DNA of 11,444 bases. Origin: Kiritimatiellia bacterium. GTDB taxonomy: Bacteria > Verrucomicrobiota > Kiritimatiellia > RFP12 > UBA1067. Made by a program: the position numbers and the translations under genes. This document shows, piece by piece, positions 6,353-11,444 of the stretch. The notes under the pieces were generated by a model. The model was not told the origin of the DNA. It saw only the letters and a list, made by a program, of their open reading frames with translations, and searched no databases. The stretch is from the NCBI GenBank assembly GCA_017999015.1, contig JAGOBZ010000064.1:1-11444 (forward strand). Direction: 5' to 3'. Positions within the stretch are counted from its first letter, which is position 1. Each line of letters opens with the position of its first letter.

Positions 6353-7044
6353 AACCCGACCTCCCGATTGACCTGTTCAAACCGCTTCGCGTCGTGTATC
6401 ACCGCGTCTCCGTTCTTTTCGTAGACCAGAATAGGCGCTGGCCCCGAATTGTCGAACACGCGCAGTTTGTCAGCCAACGCCGCGTATTCTTTCATCAGGC
6501 GGATAGACCGTTCGCGCCGCCGGATCACGTCCGCATCCGGAACGAAATGTCCGCCCGCCGTCACGCGCTGATGGATGCGGGCCGTTAGGATGCTGACGCC
6601 CGGCACCCACACGTAATACAGATGGATGCGGTAGCCTCTATTTTTAAGCCCGCCCAACCAAGTCAGGTATCCGCGTCCGGAAAGGGTTGTCTCGAAACCG
6701 AAGTCGCGGCGCGCGTCAGACAACTCTCTCACTCGTTCCAGCACGAGGCGTCCGGCTTTGACCGCACCCCGCGCGGGATCGAACGGCGACAGCCCGCCCG
6801 CGATCAGGTCCGGATTGACAAACTCTAAACAGGCCGCATACCGTGGAAGAAAGTGCAGTGCGAACGTTGTCTTGCCGCAACCGTTCGCTCCCGCAACGAC
6901 GTGACAGACCGGCGCCGATTCCGCATAACTTCCCGACGGGCGTTCCTGTACGGCATCGTTCGGCACCGCCGATTCAATATCGCCGCGCACGGCCTCCAGC
7001 CATTCGCGCAATAACGCCTCATCGCTAGCAGGCTCCGCTGCCAT
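6349..7044 (-). CDS. Zeta-toxin-like P-loop kinase (COG4185 type)
   Basis: 231 residues from ATG 7044. The Walker A loop is at 52-59 ('GANGCGKT'), followed by 'FVNPDLIAGGLSPFDP' (75-90), with Asp79 in the place of the substrate-side Asp of zeta kinases. Then come 'FETTLSGRGY' (117-126) and a C-terminal 'RIHQRVTAGGHFVP..VIRRRERS' stretch with Arg156, Arg160 and Arg175-177 suited to phosphate binding. Zeta toxins phosphorylate UDP-activated amino sugars and block wall synthesis; many COG4185 relatives have unknown substrates. The start is uncertain: ATG 7065 (seven residues longer) sits almost at the predicted transcription start and would be leaderless. ATG 7044 has only GAGG about 15 nt upstream. 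A TTG at 7101 lies in the promoter and is rejected. It is first gene of a two-gene unit with the 68-residue protein. Confidence 0.8.
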   Translation of the reverse strand: MAAEPASDEALLREWLEAVRGDIESAVPNDAVQERPSGSYAESAPVCHVVAGANGCGKTTFALHFLPRYAACLEFVNPDLIAGGLSPFDPARGAVKAGRLVLERVRELSDARRDFGFETTLSGRGYLTWLGGLKNRGYRIHLYYVWVPGVSILTARIHQRVTAGGHFVPDADVIRRRERSIRLMKEYAALADKLRVFDNSGPAPILVYEKNGDAVIHDAKRFEQVNREVGL

Positions 7045-7072
7045 TTTGTCCGTTCGGCACCTCATGAGCAAC

Positions 7073-7105
7073 AGTATACGCCGTACCCCGCAAGGGTTCA
7101 ACCCT
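7073..7105 (-). promoter_or_regulatory. Candidate promoter and overlapping palindrome of the kinase/small-protein operon
   Basis: On the minus strand, TTGAAC (7096-7101, 4/6) and TATACT (7073-7078, 5/6) are exactly 17 nt apart, predicting a start near 7066. The 13-nt inverted repeat AGGGTTcAACCCT (7093-7105) covers the -35 box and could be an operator for autoregulation. This is inference from pattern alone. Confidence 0.45.
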
Positions 7106-7615
7106 GTGAGACGCCGGACGCTTACTTGGAACGTATCCCCGATTCACGTGCTTGAATCAAGCGGTTAATGCCGTTCATCGGGAACCGATCAGGATAAGCG
7201 GTCGGCCCTCGTCTGGCTCATTCGCGCGTCAGGGCCCGCAAGAGTTGGCGTAACCGGCAACCGGCTCAGGCGCATGGAACGCGAACGCGAGACGCGAAAC
7301 CGGTAGGGCGGTCTCGCCGAGACCGCCGCCTGAGTGACGTTCAGCGACCGCCGCACCTTTTTGATGTCGGGCGGCGAAAACTCACATCTGAGACTTCACC
7401 ACTAAAAACTTCGCCTTGGGCCAGTTCTCTTTCTCCTCAGCGCTGAGAAGACAGCTCAGACGGCACCCGTTGTCTGCCGAACGCTGCTTGTAGCCGAGTG
7501 TCGGATGAGCTTTCTGTACGGCGGCAGACGGGCCGACCGACGTCGAGGGACAACGCGCTGCGGTGCACCGGCCGCATCTCCCATGTCTATGTTGTCTTGA
7601 GCGGTTTAGCGGCCA
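7102..7615. other. Gene-free stretch of about 510 bases with small repeats
   Basis: No frame here gives a recognisable protein or a credible start with a ribosome site. It contains GATTCA/TGAATC arms (7141-7158) with an overlapping CTTGAATCAAG palindrome, short gaacgc-like direct repeats near 7278-7298, and the 21-nt hairpin at 7307-7327. It also holds a GC-rich patch around 7540-7575 (cgtcgagggacaacgcgctg) that looks like dispersed intergenic repeat sequence, though a single window cannot show copies. No terminator for the ThuA gene was identified. Confidence 0.55.
7307..7327. repeat. Perfect 21-nt hairpin (10-bp arms, 1-nt centre)
   Basis: GGCGGTCTCG, a central C, then CGAGACCGCC: a perfect inverted repeat in the gene-free stretch. 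No T-run follows on either strand (on + it continues gcctgagtg), so it is not a normal terminator. It resembles a REP-type extragenic palindrome or a protein-binding site. Confidence 0.6.
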
Positions 7616-8386
7616 TCACGGATTCACGATGCCGACATTGTGGACCTTGAAATCCTTGGGCGCGATCGGCGAGAGCGGGTCGGGCCGGTGTGTCTTCGGG
7701 AAGGGCATGTCGATCACGGGGCGCAGCCAGCGGATGCCGTTGGCCAGGACCTTCAGCACCTCAGCGTGATGGAAGGTGGGGAAGGCCTCGTGCCCGGGAC
7801 GGAAGTAGAACAGGCGGCCGAAGCCGCGCTGCAGCGTGAACCCGCTGCGGAAGACCTCGCCGCCTTCGAACCAAGACATGAAAATCACGTGCGCGTCGCC
7901 CGCGATCATGAAAGGTTCGCCGTACATCTCTTCGTACGGGATGTCGAAGTGCTCGGGTACGCCGGCGGCGATCGGATGCGCGGGGTCGATGCACCAGACG
8001 CGTTCCAGTTCGCCCACCTCGCGCCAGTGCAGCTTGCCGCTTGTGCCGTTCAGTTCGCGGAAAATCTTGGACATGTGTCCGGAGTGCATCACCAGCAGCC
8101 CCATGCCGTCCCACACGCGCTGACGCACCCGCGCGACGACAGCATCATCAACTTTGTCATGCGCGGCATGTCCCCACCACAGCAGCACGTCCGTGGCGTC
8201 CAGTACCGCTTGCGTGAGGCCGTGCTCCGGCTGATCCAGCGTGGCCGTGCGGATCAGCAGATCGGGTGCCGCCAGGCTCTTGGCCAGAGCGCCGTGAAGG
8301 CCGTCGGGATAGAGTTCGGCGACCGACGGCTCTTGCCGCTCGTGGACATATTCGTTCCAGATGGTGACGCGGATCGGTACTGGCAT
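7616..8386 (-). CDS. ThuA-like domain protein
   Basis: 256 residues from ATG 8386, preceded by AAGGGAG at 8393-8399. A nine-residue upstream extension in frame lacks this spacing. The ThuA-like (glutamine-amidotransferase-like fold) landmarks are all present: 'VTIWNEYVHE' (7-16), 'TDVLLWWGHAAH' (65-76), 'GLLVMHSGHMSKIF' (96-109), 'HPIAAGV' (137-143), 'EEMYGEPF' (152-159), 'FMSWFEGGEVFRSG' (169-182) and 'LFYFRPGHE' (192-200). A ~36-residue proline-rich tail follows Trp220 beyond the domain. ThuA was named for trehalose utilisation in Sinorhizobium. The activity of most members, including this group, is not firmly established, though they recur in sugar-catabolism clusters with isomerases and dehydrogenases. 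No signal peptide, so probably cytosolic. It lies 205 nt after the aldolase gene, with a large inverted repeat between them. Confidence 0.85.
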   Translation of the reverse strand: MPVPIRVTIWNEYVHERQEPSVAELYPDGLHGALAKSLAAPDLLIRTATLDQPEHGLTQAVLDATDVLLWWGHAAHDKVDDAVVARVRQRVWDGMGLLVMHSGHMSKIFRELNGTSGKLHWREVGELERVWCIDPAHPIAAGVPEHFDIPYEEMYGEPFMIAGDAHVIFMSWFEGGEVFRSGFTLQRGFGRLFYFRPGHEAFPTFHHAEVLKVLANGIRWLRPVIDMPFPKTHRPDPLSPIAPKDFKVHNVGIVNP

Positions 8387-8476
8387 GATTGCTCCCTTCC
8401 ATTGCTCTGTCAAGGTTGAGGCGTTAACGTCTTGTTGTCAAGAACGAGGTGGCCTGGCGGCGGTATGTAGAACGCT

Positions 8477-8563
8477 TTGCGGATTACTGGTGTTGGTGTA
8501 CCGGCTTCAGCCGGCCTGTGGACGAAAGGCCGCCTGAAGGCAGTACACCAACGGAATCCGCAA
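8477..8563. repeat. 87-nt nested inverted repeat between aldolase and ThuA genes
   Basis: The outer arms TTGCGGATT (8477-8485) and AATCCGCAA (8555-8563) are perfect. Inside, GTTGGTGTAC (8492-8501) and GTACACCAAC (8543-8552) form a second perfect 10-bp stem. Further in, 8501-8517 and 8527-8542 pair imperfectly (about 13 of 16). The inner part can alternatively form separate hairpins CCGGCTtcAGCCGG (8501-8514) and GCCTgaAGGC (8532-8541). Pairing stops sharply outside the outer arms, as for an inserted element. No U-run follows on either strand. Confidence 0.7.
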
Positions 8564-8591
8564 GATACTATGCAAGGTCACGCATGGTTCG

Positions 8592-9413
8592 CTAACTCAA
8601 GCTGCTGATCTTGGCGCGGACGTAGGCCTGCACGTCCGCCTCGACCGGCTTGAGACACAGGTCGACGGGTTTGAATTTGTCGCCGCAGGCCGCGAGTTCG
8701 GCCGCGACGCGTTTGAGGAACAGGCTCTGCAACTCGGTGGCGATGTTGATTTTGGCCACGCCGCTGCTGATGGCCAGCCGGAGCTGGTCTTCAGGGACGC
8801 CGGTGCCGCCGTGAAGCACGAGCGGGATACCGACTTTCTCGCCGATTTCCCGCGCGCGCCCGATGTCCAGCACGGGCGCCTGTTTGTAGAAGCCGTGGAC
8901 CGTGCCGATGGAGATGGCCAGCGCGTCGACACCCGTTTTCGCGACGAACGCCTCGGCCTCTGCAGCGGTGGATAACTCGATCGCGCCGTCACCGAAAGGG
9001 ACGTGCCCGATCTCGGCTTCCAGCGTGACACCGGCGTCGTGCGAGATGCGCGCGGCCTCGGCGCTGAGCGCGATGTTCTCGGCGAAGGAGAGCTTGGAGC
9101 CGTCGATCATGACCGAGGTGTAACCGATCGCGATCGCCGCGCGGAGCTGTTCCAGCGATTCCCCGTGATCCAGATGCAGGGCGATCGGGATGTCGGACTC
9201 CGACGCCAGACGCTTCACCATGGCGGCGATCAGGCTCGCGCGCTCGTCTTTGAACAGCCGCTGGTACACCTGTATAATCACGGGGGCCTTCAGCGCTTCA
9301 GCCGCCTTGAAGACCGAGAGCACGGTCTCCAGATTGGCGACGTTGAACGCGGCCACGGCCCGCTTTTCAGCGCGGGCTTGAGGAAGGATTTGATTGAACG
9401 TTATAAGTGGCAT
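8592..9413 (-). CDS. Class II ketose-bisphosphate aldolase (FBA/GatY/KbaY family)
   Basis: 273 residues from ATG 9413, the usual length for this family. It cleaves a ketose 1,6-bisphosphate (fructose- or tagatose-type), or a related ketose phosphate, to DHAP and an aldehyde, using zinc. Visible motifs: 'AFNVANLETVLSV' (22-34); 'ALHLDHGES' (78-86) with catalytic Asp82 and zinc ligand His83, the same numbers as in GatY; 'VMIDGS' (101-106); 'EAEIGHVPFGDG' (132-143); 'IGTVHGFYK' (169-177) with His173; 'LVLHGGTGVP' (198-207) with His201; and 'KINIAT' (221-226). FBA and tagatose-bisphosphate or deoxyketose specificity cannot be told apart by eye. No Shine-Dalgarno is visible before 9413. Just upstream lies the three-way-junction repeat. 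An upstream in-frame TTG (9464) falls inside that repeat and is rejected. It lies 103 nt after the isomerase gene, so a shared pathway is likely. Confidence 0.9.
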   Translation of the reverse strand: MPLITFNQILPQARAEKRAVAAFNVANLETVLSVFKAAEALKAPVIIQVYQRLFKDERASLIAAMVKRLASESDIPIALHLDHGESLEQLRAAIAIGYTSVMIDGSKLSFAENIALSAEAARISHDAGVTLEAEIGHVPFGDGAIELSTAAEAEAFVAKTGVDALAISIGTVHGFYKQAPVLDIGRAREIGEKVGIPLVLHGGTGVPEDQLRLAISSGVAKINIATELQSLFLKRVAAELAACGDKFKPVDLCLKPVEADVQAYVRAKISSLS

Positions 9414-9431
9414 AGTAATAGACGTGTTGTT

Positions 9432-9485
9432 GGGGGAGGGACGCGCGTCTGCGCGTCCGGGCAAGCAGACGCTTGCCCCTCCCCC
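9432..9485. repeat. 54-nt fully paired three-way-junction inverted repeat
   Basis: Outer stem GGGGGAG/CTCCCCC (9432-9438 with 9479-9485). Inside it, without gaps, are hairpin A (9439-9458; arms GGACGCGC/GCGCGTCC, loop GTCT) and hairpin B (9459-9478; arms GGGCAAGC/GCTTGCCC, loop AGAC). Every base except the two 4-nt loops is paired, and the loops are complementary to each other (8-nt complement including closing pairs, GCGTCTGC with GCAGACGC). It sits in the 103-nt gap between the isomerase stop and the aldolase ATG. Confidence 0.85.
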
Positions 9486-9516
9486 GGTATGTCAAAGCGG
9501 ACGAATATTCGTTGGG

Positions 9517-10866
9517 TTACTTCACGACTACGGGGGTGATGCCCAGCCAGCGGCAGAGTTCGATCAGCTCGGTTTCGATGTCGGCGTGGATGATCGAGTA
9601 GTGGTGCTTGAAGCCCTCGGTCATGATCGTGTTGATCAGCCGCTCGACCGAGCAGTCGAACCGGACGTTCAGCGGGTTGCCGCGGATGAACGGCTCGGTG
9701 TCCAGCGCGTTGCCTTTGGCGATCAGCATGCGGTAGCCGTCGCCGTCCTCATCGAGCTGCGCCAGAGTGATCGGGCCGGCCTTCATCGAGAACTCGTTCG
9801 TGAGTCCCTTCTTGTTGCCGCCGTCCACGCGGAAGTGCTGGTTGAGGGTGGTCTCTTCAAACTTGCGGCAGATGGCGGAGGGGGCCGCGCCGCAATGCCA
9901 GAGTACCGCCGTGTTCTGGTCGTAATCGAATGAGATGAGATCCGCGAAGAACGGAATGCCGCCGCTCAGCGAGGTTTCCATCTGCATCAGGACCGCGCCC
10001 AGCACATCGCCTTCGCAACTGCTGACCATGCGGTCGTTGTTGAGCATGCCGAGCACGGCGCACGGCGCGATGCCGAAGATGTCCGACCACTCCGGCCAGC
10101 AGCGGACCGCGTAGGCGGTGAGGTTGTATTTGGCCGCCGTCTTGCGGAAGGCTTCGTACATGCGGCCGCCGGCTTCGATCTCCTTTTCGACCTTGGCGCA
10201 GCAGGTGGACGCGGTTTTGCGCACCGCCTCGACGCCGCGCGCGGCCTCTTCCGCCGAAAGTTTTTTGGCGGTGTCGACCAGTTCGATGATGTCGATCACT
10301 TCGACTTCGCTGCCGATCTTGGCGCGCAGGCGCATCTCATCGCAGTTCGACGTGTAGAAGCCGGGGACGCGTCCGCCGACCAACCCGATCTTGGCGGCCG
10401 CGAGGTCCGCGAGGCACTTGATGAGGGTCAGCGGCTTTTTCACCAGCTCGCCAGTCTGGTCGGCCGGCCCGAAAACGAAGCTGTTCTTGCGGCCCAGCTT
10501 GCGCAGGGTGTGCACGGCCATGTTCGAGCCGCAGAAGGAGTTCTGCGTCCACATGCCGCCGGCCTGCGGCTTTTCAGGCGTGGAGACCAGCACCACCGGC
10601 ACCGGCAGCTCTTTGGCGATGACCGGAATGATCGCGCCGACCGGGAAGGTCGCCATGAACACGACGACGGCACTGACATCCTGTTTGCGCAGGTCCGTGC
10701 AGAGGGCGGAGGCTTCGGCCGCCGTCGTGGTCAGGCCGTTGCCGTCCACGATCTCATAGGGGAGTGTCTTGAGACTGGCCAGCGCAGTCTTGCGCAGGTT
10801 GTCGATTTCGGGCGTGGCCCAACTGGCCTTGGTCAGTGCGATGAATCCGACTTTGAATGCTTTCAT
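9517..10866 (-). CDS. L-fucose/L-arabinose isomerase family protein
   Basis: 449 residues from ATG 10866 (MKAFKVGFIALTKASW). The 71-residue upstream extension of this frame is low-quality and covers the 9-mer repeat, so it is rejected. Family layout: an N-terminal alpha/beta domain ('VSAVVVFMATFPVGAIIPVIAKELPVPVVLVSTPE', read as strands near 65-98), a middle domain, and the C-terminal barrel. Glu285 ('SSCEGDV') and Asp309 ('PFFADLISFD') are 24 apart, as for metal ligands Glu337 and Asp361 of E. coli FucI; 'GFKHHYSIIHAD' (418-429) supplies the C-terminal histidine. These enzymes interconvert aldoses and ketoses with Mn2+. At ~450 residues it is shorter than FucI (~590), like many uncharacterised 'fucose isomerase-like' proteins, so the sugar is not predictable. 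The ribosome site AAGGAA lies 12 nt upstream, rather far. It stands 65 nt after the CCG-like gene. Confidence 0.83.
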   Translation of the reverse strand: MKAFKVGFIALTKASWATPEIDNLRKTALASLKTLPYEIVDGNGLTTTAAEASALCTDLRKQDVSAVVVFMATFPVGAIIPVIAKELPVPVVLVSTPEKPQAGGMWTQNSFCGSNMAVHTLRKLGRKNSFVFGPADQTGELVKKPLTLIKCLADLAAAKIGLVGGRVPGFYTSNCDEMRLRAKIGSEVEVIDIIELVDTAKKLSAEEAARGVEAVRKTASTCCAKVEKEIEAGGRMYEAFRKTAAKYNLTAYAVRCWPEWSDIFGIAPCAVLGMLNNDRMVSSCEGDVLGAVLMQMETSLSGGIPFFADLISFDYDQNTAVLWHCGAAPSAICRKFEETTLNQHFRVDGGNKKGLTNEFSMKAGPITLAQLDEDGDGYRMLIAKGNALDTEPFIRGNPLNVRFDCSVERLINTIMTEGFKHHYSIIHADIETELIELCRWLGITPVVVK

Positions 10867-10889
10867 GATGTGTACGTATTCCTTATGGT

Positions 10890-10925
10890 GGATTGAAGTG
10901 ACAAAAGTGACTGAAGCGTCAGAAG
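10890..10925. repeat. Degenerate 9-mer tandem repeat (four units)
   Basis: Four consecutive 9-mers: ggattgaag, tgacaaaag, tgactgaag, cgtcagaag (consensus tgacngaag). They fill most of the 65-nt gap between the CCG-like gene and the isomerase gene and end just upstream of the isomerase ribosome site. Confidence 0.55.
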
Positions 10926-10931
10926 GGACGG

Positions 10932-11444
10932 TTAGGCCTGCGACAGGGCTACCGCCTCTTCGAGCGTGACGACGTCGAAGGCGGGGTTGTATTTCTTCAA
11001 GGTGTCTTTCACGGTCTGCGACGCCGTGATGAAACGGGCTTTCGCGAGCCCTTCGGCCAAGGCGTAGACGCGCTGGCACAGCCGCTCGGCAAGCTCCGGA
11101 TAGAGCGTATCGTAGACCACGGCACCCTCGCCGACAGCGTAAGACTCTTCGGTGTTGGTGCCGAAAGCAATGAGCGTGTAGCCGGCTTGGGCGAGCAGGT
11201 CGCGCGGCGCGGAGGGATTGCCGCAGTAGTTCTTGAGGAAATCGCTTTCCAGATAAACCGCTTTGCGCGCGCCGGCCTTCTTCAATCCTTGGCCCATGAG
11301 ATATTCGGCGCAGTGAACCACTTTAACGCCGGGCACATTGCCGTGCAGAAACTCAAACGCCGAGGGCTCCGCCACCACCAGGGTCTTGCATCCGCTGGCG
11401 GCGAACGCCTTCTTGAAGCGTGCGAAAACCTTTTTCGAAGCGGC
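10932..11444 (-). CDS. CCG (cysteine-rich, HdrB/LutA-like) domain protein lacking the usual cysteine motifs, 5'-partial
   Basis: The C-terminal 170 residues are visible; the gene continues past the window end. A GTG at 11378 is not credible as the start, because the frame is open and family-like upstream of it. The order of elements follows two CCG domains of the Fe-S oxidoreductase type (HdrB, GlpC, LutA). Residues 7-16 plus 'KTLVVAEPSAFEFL' (20-33) sit where 'vvtaCP.C' is expected; 'VKVVHCAEYL' (40-49) matches the 'v.H..e.l' strand; 'VYLESDFLKNY' (63-73) replaces 'yHDPC.LGR'; 'APRDLL' (79-84) matches 'aPR.iL'; 'NTEESYAVGEGAVV' (97-110) replaces 'e.s.CCGgGGg'; 'RFITASQTVKDTL' (137-149) replaces 'vltaCP.C...l'. 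All motif cysteines are absent; only Cys19, 45, 74 and 123 remain. The fold assignment is by eye and moderately sure; binding of an Fe-S cluster or quinone is doubtful. Confidence 0.6.
   Translation of the reverse strand, partial: AASKKVFARFKKAFAASGCKTLVVAEPSAFEFLHGNVPGVKVVHCAEYLMGQGLKKAGARKAVYLESDFLKNYCGNPSAPRDLLAQAGYTLIAFGTNTEESYAVGEGAVVYDTLYPELAERLCQRVYALAEGLAKARFITASQTVKDTLKKYNPAFDVVTLEEAVALSQA

Noticed and set aside
7385..7615. 77 sense codons in frame directly after the ThuA stop codon (readthrough extension or relic gene)
   Set aside because: The translation resembles no family I know and contains no motif. GC-rich DNA often stays open this long, and the ThuA domain is complete without it. 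A conserved extension in orthologues would be needed to revive the idea.
7640..8419. 259-codon plus-strand open frame opposite the ThuA gene
   Set aside because: A mirror of a strongly conserved ThuA coding sequence; no domain and no ribosome site.
9414..9464. TTG-initiated N-terminal extension of the aldolase
   Set aside because: It lies inside the three-way-junction repeat and adds residues foreign to the family; class II aldolases begin as MPLIT-like at 9413.
9432..9485. Reading the three-way-junction element as a tRNA or simple terminator
   Set aside because: The arms, loops and length do not fit a tRNA cloverleaf (54 nt, only two loops, no anticodon arm features), and no U-run follows the stem on either strand.
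10867..11079. 71-residue N-terminal extension of the isomerase frame
   Set aside because: It would overlap the 3' end of the CCG-like gene, cross the 9-mer repeat and read as low-quality basic sequence. The family N-terminus begins at MKAFKVGF.

Overview
The window reads as a GC-rich bacterial chromosome segment, most plausibly from the PVC superphylum (Kiritimatiellota, Verrucomicrobiota or Lentisphaerota). This is an inference from the gene mix: a gingipain-type peptidase with an EF-hand-like C-terminus, a GGGtGRT/NifU-like pair, a DUF4861 remnant, an FucI-like isomerase and a ThuA protein, plus short tandem repeats and hairpin elements in the gaps. No rRNA, tRNA, CRISPR array or intact insertion sequence was seen.

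Layout. Bases 1-1933 (+ strand) hold the 3' part of a C25 (gingipain-like) cysteine peptidase and, 8 nt later, a PqqD-like RiPP-recognition protein. They face a minus-strand operon across a strong hairpin at 1976-2010. That operon (2033-3767) encodes a NifU/IscU-like Fe-S scaffold followed by a GGGtGRT protein. A second minus-strand unit (3900-5334) encodes IspD of the MEP isoprenoid pathway and a metallophosphoesterase. It ends in a strong intrinsic terminator whose loop appears to hold the -10 box of the NifU-like operon.

Bases 5500-7102 are accessory. They carry a broken DUF4861 gene (frameshifted after its signal peptide and cut off at its 3' end) and a toxin-antitoxin-like pair: a zeta-type P-loop kinase overlapping a 68-residue partner by ATGA. 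Bases 7102-7615 contain no convincing gene.

Bases 7616-11444 (minus strand) look like a carbohydrate gene cluster. In transcription order it has a CCG-domain-like protein that has lost the usual cysteine motifs (cut by the window end), an L-fucose/L-arabinose isomerase-like enzyme, a class II ketose-bisphosphate aldolase and a ThuA-like protein. Two elaborate inverted repeats interrupt it. One, at 9432-9485, can fold into a gap-free three-way junction with mutually complementary loops.

The observations most worth following are the C25 peptidase/PqqD pair, the cysteine-less CCG protein, the three-way-junction element, the kinase/small-protein pair and the terminator-embedded promoter.
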